Shown here piece by piece: positions 1 to 6,974 of a DNA stretch of 35,066 nucleotides; position 1 is the first letter of the stretch, and each line of letters begins with the position of its first letter. This stretch comes from Phascolarctobacterium sp. (GTDB lineage Bacteria > Bacillota > Negativicutes > Acidaminococcales > Acidaminococcaceae), in assembly GCA_004558595.1 (NCBI GenBank), contig SFCN01000027.1, forward strand, positions 1-35,066, in the 5' to 3' direction. Under the pieces are notes generated by a model. The model did no database searches and was not told the origin of the DNA. It was given only the letters and a program-made list of their open reading frames with translations. A program made the position numbers and the translations under genes.

Positions 1-22
1 ATAGGCATATAGTTCGGCTAAT

Positions 23-84
23 ATAGTTAACATAGTTAGCTAAAATTGATAAATAGCTAACAGCGTTATCTAAATTATAGATAG
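23..84. promoter_or_regulatory. Repeat cluster upstream of the TetR gene (operator candidate)
   Basis: Three copies of a nine-base word ATAG(T/C)TA(A/G)C lie at 23-31, 32-40 and 53-61. The last two halves also form an exact 8-bp inverted repeat, GTTAGCTA at 35-42 with TAGCTAAC at 54-61. A further small inverted repeat, TATCTA/TAGATA, sits at 67-83. TetR-family genes often carry their own operator just upstream, so these are candidate binding sites. The region is very AT-rich and chance similarity is possible. Confidence 0.35.
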
Positions 85-144
85 AATTACTTTTATATTA
101 AGTTGATTTTGTAATTAAAAAAAGCAACAGGGATACTTTTAGAA

Positions 145-153
145 TGTTATAAT
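145..153 (+). promoter_or_regulatory. Extended -10 promoter element for the TetR gene
   Basis: TGTTATAAT matches the extended -10 consensus (TGnTATAAT). No good -35 lies 17 bases upstream, as is usual for extended -10 promoters. The predicted transcript would start near 160, giving a leader of about 40 bases before the ATG at 201. The same word occurs before the gene at 15756, and a one-base variant before the aminotransferase. Confidence 0.55.
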
Positions 154-200
154 AATTAATATAATAGCGTGAGTTGTATCCTGCTGGAGGGTGAGGACCT

Positions 201-815
201 ATGAGTAAGGGATTGACGAGAGAAAAAATTGTTTCAGCGGCTATAGAAATACTGCGAAGAAACGGTCGAGAAAACTTTTCTCTGCGTGTTTTGGCAGAAA
301 GCTTGGAGGTCAAGGCTGCCTCCTTGTACAAGCATTTTGAGAATATGGATGAACTTATTTTGGCTGTGTCCTTAAAGGTGTACGAGGAATTTGATGAGCA
401 GCAGCGTGAGACTGTGTCTAAGGCAAAAACACGTCAAGAGGCGATGCTAGCTTTGGCCACGGCCTACAAGGAGTTTGCCTATGCCCATCCCAGCTTTTAT
501 CATTTGCTATTGGTGCTATCAAGGATGGAGCAGCAGGAGGTGGAGCGAGTAGCGGCTATAATCTATGCTCCCATCATGCAAGCTGTTAATATGTATCAGT
601 TGGATGATGAGACTAAGGCTCATTGGACTCATATTTATTTTGCGACAGTGGTGGGCTTTATGGTGGTCAAGGGCACAGGCTTGTCTAACTGCTCTCTTGT
701 GAATGCTTCTAACAGCTTTCGCTTAGCTATTCGCAATATTATTTCCGCCTTGGAAAGTCTGGAACGGGAGCAAATGGCTCGGGCGAATTATTTAAAAGAT
801 GAGTGTGCTAATTGA
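201..815 (+). CDS. TetR/AcrR-family transcriptional regulator
   Basis: The 204-residue protein has the length and layout of the TetR family. An N-terminal three-helix DNA-binding domain has its helix-turn-helix at about residues 27-46 (SLRVLAESLEVKAASLYKHF), followed by an all-helical ligand-binding domain. The C-terminal part resembles the type found in regulators with a WHG-like domain. GGAGG at 186-190 lies ten bases before the ATG. The gene is followed by a terminator at 835-866, so it is probably transcribed alone. It may control the disulfide reductase downstream or itself through the repeats at 23-84; this is inference from position. The ligand cannot be read from the sequence. Confidence 0.88.
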   Translation: MSKGLTREKIVSAAIEILRRNGRENFSLRVLAESLEVKAASLYKHFENMDELILAVSLKVYEEFDEQQRETVSKAKTRQEAMLALATAYKEFAYAHPSFYHLLLVLSRMEQQEVERVAAIIYAPIMQAVNMYQLDDETKAHWTHIYFATVVGFMVVKGTGLSNCSLVNASNSFRLAIRNIISALESLEREQMARANYLKDECAN

Positions 816-834
816 AGATAAAGAAAATAGGCTT

Positions 835-866
835 AAGGATGCTGGGGTGAACCTGGCATCCTTTTT
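835..866 (+). terminator. Rho-independent terminator after the TetR gene
   Basis: AAGGATGC at 835-842 pairs with GCATCCTT at 856-863, with further weaker pairs inside, and is followed by a short T run. It separates the regulator from the reductase gene. Confidence 0.7.
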
Positions 867-995
867 GACATTTTAGTGATAATAATTTTCTTAGGAGGTA
901 AAAGCTTATACTGTGTCGAAATATACCAGTAAATACTAGTGAAATCAGTGGATTTCTGTGAAGTAAGCTTTGGAAGTGGCGGAAAGGAGCATGAA

Positions 996-2684
996 ATGGC
1001 AAAGAAAGTGGTAATCATTGGCGGTGTGGCTACGGGCATGAAAACTGCTGCACGCTTGCGTCGTCGTGATAAGGATGCAGAGATTATTGTGTTGGAGCGT
1101 GGGCCGGAGCTGAGCTATGGCGCCTGCGGCTTTCCCTATTACATCGGAGGCGAGGTTAAGAGCTTTAATAGCTTTGACCACACCCCTCAGGGAGTAAAAC
1201 GAGATGCAGAATATTTTCGGGCGGTGAAGGGAATTGATGCGCGCACTGGTTGCAATGTTACTGCTATTGATCGAGCAGGCAAAAAGTTAACCTATGTAGA
1301 GAACGGAGAATCTAAAGAGCTGGCCTATGATGTTCTGGTTTTGGGAACTGGCTCCACGCCCGTGCGCCTGCCCCTGGAAAATGCAGATGCCAAGGGTATT
1401 CACAGCTTTTGGTTCCCCTGGGATGTGCATGCGGTGGAAGCAGAGATTAAAGAGCGCAATGTGACCGATGTTGTCATTATCGGTGCGGGCTTTATCGGCA
1501 TGGAGCTGGCTGAGGCCTTTGTGCATCGTGGACTCAAGACTAGCATTGTGGAAATGCAGGATCGCTTGCTGCCACAAATGCTGGATAAGGAAATGGCGGA
1601 TTTATTGAAGAAGAGTATTGCCAAGGAGCCGTTAAACCTCTATCTAGAAGAGAAAACGCTGTCCTTTGAGGCAGTTGATGGTTGGGTAACAGGTGTTAAG
1701 ACTGACAAGCGTACTATTCCGGCGCAGCTGGTTATTGTTGCTGTGGGCGTACGTCCCAATGTGGAGCTGGCTAAGGCTGCTGGCCTCGAAATTAGTCCTA
1801 CAGGCTGTATCGCTGTAAATGAATATTTGCAAACCAGCGATCCTGCTATTTATGCAGGCGGCGACTGCGCTGAAAACACCCATCGGGTGAGCGGAGCGAA
1901 AATTTTTACGCCCATGGGCTCCACTGCTAACAAGCATGGTAGGGTGATTGCCGATAATATTTGTGGCGATGGCATTAAGTATCCCGGCGTTTTGGGTACG
2001 GGTGTGTGCCGCATTTTTGGTGTCAGCGCCGGAGCAACAGGTCTTAATGAGCGTAGCGCTGCAGCAGCCGGCTTCAAATTCAAGAGTGTGGTAGCACCGG
2101 GCTTTGACCGTTTAGGCTATATGCCGGGAGCAGGTCGTATTGTGGTGAAGCTCTTGGCCGAGGAGGGGACGGAGCGTGTGTTAGGTATGCAAGCTGTGGG
2201 CGCTAATGTGGATAAGCGTATCGATACCATGGTAGCGGCATTGAGCTTTGGCGCGACTCTTGAAGACTTATCCAATCTCGATATTGCCTATGCGCCGCCA
2301 TTTAACGGCCCCATTGATAATATCGCCACGGCAGCGAATATTTTACATAATAAAATGACGGGACAGATGCAGGGCATCAATCCCAAGGATTTTGAAGCCC
2401 GTCGCGCCAAGGGCGACTATCTCTTCGTTGATGTGCGCACGCCCAAAGAAGTGGCAACTAATCGCATTGCGGGGATACCTAATAGGGTGAATGTACCGCT
2501 GGATCAAGTGCGCGAATGCACGCTGGAGTGTGACGAAAATACAGAGATTGTCACTGCTTGTCAGATTGATTTGCGTGGCTACGAGGCCGAGGTTATGCTC
2601 CGTGCGAAGGGCTACAAAAACGTTAAGAGTCTTGAAGGTGGCATGAGCGGTTGGCCCTATGCTACGGAAAGCGATAGGAAATAA
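996..2684 (+). CDS. CoA-disulfide reductase-like flavoprotein with C-terminal rhodanese domain
   Basis: An FAD/NAD(P)H-dependent pyridine nucleotide-disulfide oxidoreductase of about 562 residues. The N terminus has the FAD-binding glycine motif (VVIIGGVATG). Cys44 in SYGACGFPYYIGG matches the single active-site cysteine of CoA-disulfide reductases. A second Rossmann motif (VVIIGAGFIGMELAEAF) lies near residue 160, and the dimerisation domain follows. The last 100 or so residues form a rhodanese domain with Cys522 in ACQIDLRGY, the loop usual in CoADR-RHD fusions. Known members reduce CoA disulfide, CoA persulfide or polysulfide in the cytoplasm. The ATG at 996 is chosen because AAAGGAG at 984-989 sits just before it; a GTG at 939 in the same frame lacks a good site. 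It lies between a TetR gene and another thiol-rich protein, suggesting a thiol or sulfur stress role. Confidence 0.9.
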   Translation: MAKKVVIIGGVATGMKTAARLRRRDKDAEIIVLERGPELSYGACGFPYYIGGEVKSFNSFDHTPQGVKRDAEYFRAVKGIDARTGCNVTAIDRAGKKLTYVENGESKELAYDVLVLGTGSTPVRLPLENADAKGIHSFWFPWDVHAVEAEIKERNVTDVVIIGAGFIGMELAEAFVHRGLKTSIVEMQDRLLPQMLDKEMADLLKKSIAKEPLNLYLEEKTLSFEAVDGWVTGVKTDKRTIPAQLVIVAVGVRPNVELAKAAGLEISPTGCIAVNEYLQTSDPAIYAGGDCAENTHRVSGAKIFTPMGSTANKHGRVIADNICGDGIKYPGVLGTGVCRIFGVSAGATGLNERSAAAAGFKFKSVVAPGFDRLGYMPGAGRIVVKLLAEEGTERVLGMQAVGANVDKRIDTMVAALSFGATLEDLSNLDIAYAPPFNGPIDNIATAANILHNKMTGQMQGINPKDFEARRAKGDYLFVDVRTPKEVATNRIAGIPNRVNVPLDQVRECTLECDENTEIVTACQIDLRGYEAEVMLRAKGYKNVKSLEGGMSGWPYATESDRK

Positions 2685-2721
2685 AAGTAGAATTTTCAAT
2701 AGTGAAATAGTATTGCGAATT

Positions 2722-2910
2722 GGCTCCCCCTCGGGGGGAGTTGTCAGTCCGCGCAGTAACTGATACGGAAGGGTATAGTAAATTCGGATGACTGAGAGGG
2801 GCATGCTGTTACTTCGATTGTTCGAAGAGTCCCCTCTCCGTCAGTCGCATCTCAAGAGAGGTCATAGCAAATGTAACTGCGCGACTGCCACCTCTCCCGG
2901 TGGGCGAGGC
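2722..2910. repeat. MITE-like element with long terminal inverted repeats
   Basis: This 189-bp non-coding element begins GGCTCCCCCTCGGGGGGAG. Its first 40 or so bases match the reverse complement of its last 36 with scattered mismatches (left 2722-2760, right 2875-2910); both arms carry CAGTC and GCGCAGT. The centre holds a second hairpin: GACTGAGAGGGG at 2790-2801 pairs with CCCCTCTCCGTCAGTC at 2831-2846, leaving a 2-base bulge. There is no transposase. I saw no clear target-site duplication. Shared words recur at 32445-32486, so the element appears dispersed. Its transcript would fold into a strong double hairpin, and it could act as a terminator or processing site between two genes. Confidence 0.75.
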
Positions 2911-2975
2911 TTTCCTGGAATGTGATTGTTAGATGAAATAAGGTTTTGATTAATATATAATAAGGAGGCATCAAG

Positions 2976-3416
2976 ATGAGTGAATTTAGCGAAAAAATGG
3001 GAATGGCGGCAGGTAATAATTTTAAGAGCGGCTTCAACTGCTGCGAGGCCATCGTAGAAACCTTCCGTAAGGAAGCTGGCGTAGAAATTGATGACAACGC
3101 CTTTCGTCTGTGCAGCGGCTTCGGCGGCGGCATAGGTCACGCCCGTGACCTGTGCGGCGCTATGGCAGGCTGCACCATGGTCATCAGCACCTTGGCCGGA
3201 CGCAACCATCCTAGCGAAAAGCCCTTGGCAGAAATATATCCTCTGACGCTGGAGTTTCATGAACGCTTTAAGGAAGCCTTTGGCAGCTGCGCCTGCGGCG
3301 ATTTGATGCCCTACGAATTCAATACTCGCGATCATCTAAAGAACTGCCTAAAGCTGGTGAACAAGGTAGCGCAGCTGCTGGCGGTCTATCTAGAAGAAAA
3401 GGGTTTATTAAAATAA
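2976..3416 (+). CDS. C_GCAxxG_C_C family cysteine-rich putative redox protein
   Basis: The protein has 146 residues with eight cysteines at 22, 23, 46, 60, 66, 105, 107 and 124. The core LCSGFGGGIGH followed by DLCGAMAGC matches the pattern that names the C_GCAxxG_C_C family. There is no signal peptide, so it is cytoplasmic. The biochemical role of the family is not established; a metal- or cluster-linked redox role has been suggested from the cysteines. AAGGAGG at 2962-2968 lies eight bases before the ATG. It follows the reductase/rhodanese gene but is separated from it by the inverted-repeat element, so co-transcription is uncertain. Confidence 0.85.
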   Translation: MSEFSEKMGMAAGNNFKSGFNCCEAIVETFRKEAGVEIDDNAFRLCSGFGGGIGHARDLCGAMAGCTMVISTLAGRNHPSEKPLAEIYPLTLEFHERFKEAFGSCACGDLMPYEFNTRDHLKNCLKLVNKVAQLLAVYLEEKGLLK

Positions 3417-3432
3417 TATTTTAAATGTAAAT

Positions 3433-3506
3433 ATTGTAACAACGCACAAGCAAGAAGGGATTTAATGCACTTTTTGCTTGTGCATTTTTATGGGCAGTGT
3501 TACAAT
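3433..3506 (+). terminator. Terminator hairpin nested inside an outer inverted repeat
   Basis: GCACAAGCAA at 3444-3453 pairs exactly with TTGCTTGTGC at 3474-3483 and is followed by TTTTT, a good intrinsic terminator. Outside it a second perfect repeat, ATTGTAACA at 3433-3441 and TGTTACAAT at 3498-3506, encloses the whole structure. The right outer arm is also the extended -10 candidate of the next gene. Confidence 0.75.
3478..3506 (+). promoter_or_regulatory. Promoter candidate for the aminotransferase gene
   Basis: TTGTGC at 3478-3483 and TACAAT at 3501-3506 are 17 bases apart, and TG at 3498-3499 makes an extended -10. The predicted start lies about 45 bases before the ATG at 3557. Confidence 0.5.
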
Positions 3507-3556
3507 GTAATCTATATTAAAAATACAAAGCAATCATATGAAATGAGGGTGTAAAC

Positions 3557-4735
3557 ATGAAATTCGCAAAACGTATGGATGGCATGCAAGCCTCCGAAAT
3601 CCGTGAGCTTTTAAAATTAACCGCTAAACCGGACATCATCTCCTTCGCTGGCGGTCTGCCCGCTCCGGAGCTGTTCCCTGTTGAAGAAATCGCTAAGGTT
3701 TCCCATGATTTAGTGCTGAAGGAAGGTCGTCAACTGCTGCAATATGCAACCACCGAAGGTCGTCCCTCCCTGCGCGCAAAAATTGCGAAACGTATGGCTG
3801 ATAAATATCATACTGAGGTGGATCCCGATGATATCCTGATTACCACCGGTTCCCAACAATGCTTGGACTTCGCTGGTAAGCTGTTCCTGGACCCCGGCGA
3901 CGTGGTACTCTGTGAAAGCCCGTCCTACTTGGGAGCTCTGAACGCCTTCAACGCTTATCAACCGAAATTTGTAGAGGTTCCCACCGATAACGGTGGCCTG
4001 ATTCCTGAAGAGCTGGATAAAATTTTGGAAACCACTCCCAACTGCAAATTTATCTATGTAATTCCTGACTTCCAAAACCCCACTGGCCGTACCTGGTCCA
4101 TGGAACGCCGCAAGGCATTTATGGAAGTTGTTAATAAGCATAACCTGCCCGTTCTTGAGGATAACCCCTATGGCGAGCTCCGTTATGAGGGCGAAATTCT
4201 GCCTTCTCTGAAATCCTTGGATACCAAGGGTCTGGTTATGTTCCTGGGTACCTTCTCTAAGATCTTCTGCCCGGGCCTGCGTCTTGGCTGGGTCGCTGCT
4301 GAACACGAGCTGCTGACTCAATTCGTGAAGATTAAGCAAAGCGCTGACCTGCACACCTCCAATTTTGACCAAGGCGTTGCAGATGCCTACATGGAAACCT
4401 ACGATCTGGATGAGCACGTTAAGGAAATCGTTGCTCTCTACAAGCATCGTCGTGATGTAATTCTGAAGGCTATGGAAGAAAAATTCCCTGCTGGTACCGA
4501 ATGGACCCATCCTGAAGGCGGTCTCTTCCTGTGGTTGACCTTCCCCGAGGGCGTAAGCGCTCGCAAGGTATTTAACAAGTGCATTGAAATGAAGGTTGCC
4601 GGTGTAATCGGTGATGCTTTTTATCCCAACCAAAAGACCGATCGCAGCATGCGTATCAACTTCTCCAATATGCCGGATGAACGTATTGTGGAAGGTATTG
4701 AACGTATGGCTAAAGCAATCAAAGAATGCATGTAA
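3557..4735 (+). CDS. PLP-dependent class I aminotransferase (LysN/Aro8-like)
   Basis: A 392-residue fold-type I aminotransferase. It starts with the substrate-side motif SFAGGLPAPELFP and has the usual PNPTG-like segment as DFQNPTGRTW. The PLP-binding lysine is Lys235 in GTFSKIFCPGLRLGW. Relatives act on 2-aminoadipate, aromatic or branched-chain amino acids. Its position before a leucine-type T-box and leuCDB makes a branched-chain (leucine) transaminase role plausible, but the sequence alone does not settle the substrate. It has its own promoter and terminator and so is a separate transcription unit. GAGGGTG precedes the ATG. Confidence 0.88.
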   Translation: MKFAKRMDGMQASEIRELLKLTAKPDIISFAGGLPAPELFPVEEIAKVSHDLVLKEGRQLLQYATTEGRPSLRAKIAKRMADKYHTEVDPDDILITTGSQQCLDFAGKLFLDPGDVVLCESPSYLGALNAFNAYQPKFVEVPTDNGGLIPEELDKILETTPNCKFIYVIPDFQNPTGRTWSMERRKAFMEVVNKHNLPVLEDNPYGELRYEGEILPSLKSLDTKGLVMFLGTFSKIFCPGLRLGWVAAEHELLTQFVKIKQSADLHTSNFDQGVADAYMETYDLDEHVKEIVALYKHRRDVILKAMEEKFPAGTEWTHPEGGLFLWLTFPEGVSARKVFNKCIEMKVAGVIGDAFYPNQKTDRSMRINFSNMPDERIVEGIERMAKAIKECM

Positions 4736-4756
4736 TGTTGCAGTGAACTGTAGAGA

Positions 4757-4788
4757 AAAAGGCTCCGACCAAGCTCGGAGCCTTTTTT
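4757..4788 (+). terminator. Terminator after the aminotransferase
   Basis: GGCTCCGA at 4761-4768 pairs with TCGGAGCC at 4775-4782 around a six-base loop, with A and T tracts on either side. Confidence 0.9.
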
Positions 4789-4841
4789 ACCGCCTGCAAA
4801 ATACACTAATCGTACAATTTACATTTTTTGAAAAATAATGC

Positions 4842-4870
4842 TTGACAAATTACTCTTAAATTGTCATAAT
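4842..4870 (+). promoter_or_regulatory. Promoter of the leu T-box operon
   Basis: TTGACA at 4842-4847 is a perfect -35 and CATAAT at 4865-4870 lies exactly 17 bases on. The transcript would start near 4877, at the head of the T-box leader. Confidence 0.88.
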
Positions 4871-4876
4871 GTAGAG

Positions 4877-5165
4877 AACACAGTGAAGTGTTGTTACCGA
4901 AATTCATACTCATCATAAATGCAAGGATCGGGAAAATTCCTCCGGCCCAAGGGCTTAGAGAGACGGCGTTAGGTGTAAGCCGCCACCAGCTGGATGAAGA
5001 AGCTCACCCGTGAGCAGCTGCTTTGAACTGGATTTTGCTAGAAGCAGACGCACGACAGCGTTACGTCTCCAAGCTAGCTGCTTGGAAAGAATGAAGTAAA
5101 ATTTAGGGTGGTACCGCGAAGTAAATTCGCCCCTATCTGCTAAAGGCAGGTAGGGGCTTTTTTAA
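4877..5165 (+). promoter_or_regulatory. T-box riboswitch leader, probable leucine specifier
   Basis: The conserved T-box AGGGTGGTACCGCG lies at 5105-5118 and is followed by an intrinsic terminator. There GCCCCTA at 5129-5135 and CTGC at 5137-5140 pair with GCAG at 5146-5149 and TAGGGGC at 5151-5157, before six or more Ts. Stem I features are present, including AGAGAG near 4957-4962 and GGTGTAAGCCG near 4972-4982. The best specifier candidate is CTC (Leu) at 5003-5005, followed by the expected purine. The overlapping GCT (Ala) is less likely because a C follows it. T-boxes of this class bind uncharged tRNA and favour the antiterminator, so leuCDB should rise when leucine is scarce. The leader fills most of the gene-free stretch 4736-5217. 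Confidence 0.93.
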
Positions 5166-5217
5166 TGTGTTATTAAAATTTTTCTTACTATATTTTTTAC
5201 ATTGGAGGTTTTATTCT

Positions 5218-6483
5218 ATGGGAATGACAATGACAGAAAAAATTCTTGCGAAGCATGCTCATCGTGATAGCGTTAGCGCTGGCGATTTGCTGGTTTCCCA
5301 AGTCGACTTGGTATTAGCCAATGATATTACCGGTCCCCCGGCCATCAACGAATTTGAAAAAATCGGCAAGCCCGTTTTTGACAAGGACAAAATCGCCCTA
5401 GTTCCGGACCATTTCTCCCCCTGCAAGGATATCAAATCCGCCACTATGTGCAAGCAAATGCGTGACTTCGCTCGTAAGCACAATATCACCAACTACTTTG
5501 AGGTTGGCCAAATGGGTATCGAGCATGCTCTGCTGCCCGATAAAGGCCTCGTTGCTCCTGGCGAAATCGTTATCGGCGCAGACTCCCATACCTGTACCTA
5601 TGGCGCATTGAACGCTCTGTCCACCGGCATGGGCCAAACTGATATTGGCTGCGCTATGGCCAGCGGCACCACCTGGTTCAAGGTTCCTCAAGCTATTAAG
5701 GTTAATCTGACCGGTAAGCTGCCTAAATACGTTAAGGGCAAGGACATCATCCTGACCATCATCGGTATGATTGGCGTGGATGGCGCTCGTTATCAATCCC
5801 TAGAATTCACCGGCGAAGGCGTTTCCGAGCTTTCCATGGCTGACCGTCTTACCATTTGCAACATGGCTATTGAAGCCGGTGGCAAAAACGGCATTTTCCC
5901 CGTTGACGAAAAGACCATCGAATTCTTAAAGGAGCGCGGCGTAACCCGTCCTTGGGAAGCTGTTACTGCTGATGAAGACGCTGAATACGCTCGCGTGCTG
6001 GACATTAAATTAGATGAATTAGTTCCCGTTGTCGCTTATCCCCATCTGCCGGAAAACACTCATCCTGCTAAGGAAGGCCATGACATTAAAATCGATCAGG
6101 TTGTTATCGGCTCCTGCACCAACGGTCGCTTGGAGGACTTGGCCCAGGCTGCAGAAATTCTCAAGGGCCGCAAGGTTTCTGACCATGTGCGCATGATTAT
6201 CATTCCTGCAACCCAGCAGATTTATCAAGCAGCTATGCATCTGGGCTATATCGATACCTTTATTGAAGCCGGCGCAGCTGTTTCCACTCCCACCTGCGGT
6301 CCCTGCTTAGGTGGCTACATGGGTATTCTGGCAGCAGGCGAGCGCGCTGTTTCCACCACCAACCGTAACTTCCGCGGCCGCATGGGTCATGTGGACAGCG
6401 AGGTTTATCTGGCTAGCCCCTATACCGCAGCAGCTAGTGCGATCACTGGCTACATCACCAGTCCTGAGGAGGTAGTAAAATGA
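5218..6483 (+). CDS. leuC: 3-isopropylmalate dehydratase large subunit
   Basis: A 421-residue aconitase-family protein of the short LeuC/HACN type. The three [4Fe-4S] ligands are visible as Cys300 in GSCTNG and Cys360 and Cys363 in TCGPCLGG. With LeuD it isomerises 2-isopropylmalate to 3-isopropylmalate in leucine synthesis, in the cytoplasm. The start is the ATG at 5218, with TTGGAGGT at 5202-5209 in front; an upstream in-frame extension from 5167 would begin at the terminator and is not credible. It is the first gene after the T-box leader and overlaps leuD by four bases (ATGA). Confidence 0.95.
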   Translation: MGMTMTEKILAKHAHRDSVSAGDLLVSQVDLVLANDITGPPAINEFEKIGKPVFDKDKIALVPDHFSPCKDIKSATMCKQMRDFARKHNITNYFEVGQMGIEHALLPDKGLVAPGEIVIGADSHTCTYGALNALSTGMGQTDIGCAMASGTTWFKVPQAIKVNLTGKLPKYVKGKDIILTIIGMIGVDGARYQSLEFTGEGVSELSMADRLTICNMAIEAGGKNGIFPVDEKTIEFLKERGVTRPWEAVTADEDAEYARVLDIKLDELVPVVAYPHLPENTHPAKEGHDIKIDQVVIGSCTNGRLEDLAQAAEILKGRKVSDHVRMIIIPATQQIYQAAMHLGYIDTFIEAGAAVSTPTCGPCLGGYMGILAAGERAVSTTNRNFRGRMGHVDSEVYLASPYTAAASAITGYITSPEEVVK

Positions 6484-6974
6484 GCAAAGTATGGCGTTAT
6501 GGCGACCACATTGATACTGACGTAATCATCCCCGCAAGATATTTGAATATCGCTGATTTCACCGAGCTGGCAGAGCATGCCATGGAAGACTCCAAGGAAA
6601 ATCTGGTAGAAAATTTTGCTGCCGGTGTTAAGCCCGGTGACTACATCGTAGCCGGCAAAAACTTTGGCTGTGGCTCCTCCCGCGAGCACGCTCCCGTTGT
6701 TTTGAAGGTTAAAGGCATTAAATGCATCGTCGCTGACAGCTTCGCTCGCATTTTCTATCGCAATGCTATTAACATCGGTCTGCCCGTACTGGAAATTGGC
6801 AAGGATGTAGAAAAGATTCAGCCCGGCGATACCATTGATGTGGATATGGCCAAGGGTGAAATCACCATTGTGAACAAGAATATCGTTATCAAAACCAAAC
6901 CGCTGCCGGAATTCATCCAAAAAATCGCTGACTGCGGTGGCCTGATTAACTACGTTAAAGGAGAAAACGCATAA
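6480..6974 (+). CDS. leuD: 3-isopropylmalate dehydratase small subunit
   Basis: A 164-residue swivel-domain protein that pairs with LeuC. It starts with VWRYGDHIDTDVIIPARY and carries FGCGSSREHAP, the conserved substrate-binding loop of the aconitase small subunit. The short length matches the LeuD partner of the 420-residue LeuC type. The ATG at 6480 overlaps the leuC stop as ATGA, and GAGGAGGT inside leuC's end serves as its ribosome site. Its own stop overlaps the leuB start by one base (TAATG), so the three genes are translationally coupled. Confidence 0.95.
   Translation: MSKVWRYGDHIDTDVIIPARYLNIADFTELAEHAMEDSKENLVENFAAGVKPGDYIVAGKNFGCGSSREHAPVVLKVKGIKCIVADSFARIFYRNAINIGLPVLEIGKDVEKIQPGDTIDVDMAKGEITIVNKNIVIKTKPLPEFIQKIADCGGLINYVKGENA

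Noticed and set aside
913..936. Possible short leader peptide (GTG start, eight codons) after TTAGGAGGT ahead of the disulfide reductase gene
   Set aside because: The ribosome-site spacing is too long, the peptide has no codon bias that would suggest attenuation, and no terminator-antiterminator pair follows.
3710..4633. Long open frame (307 codons) on the minus strand opposite the aminotransferase
   Set aside because: It mirrors the codon pattern of the strongly supported aminotransferase, has no family motif and no ribosome site.
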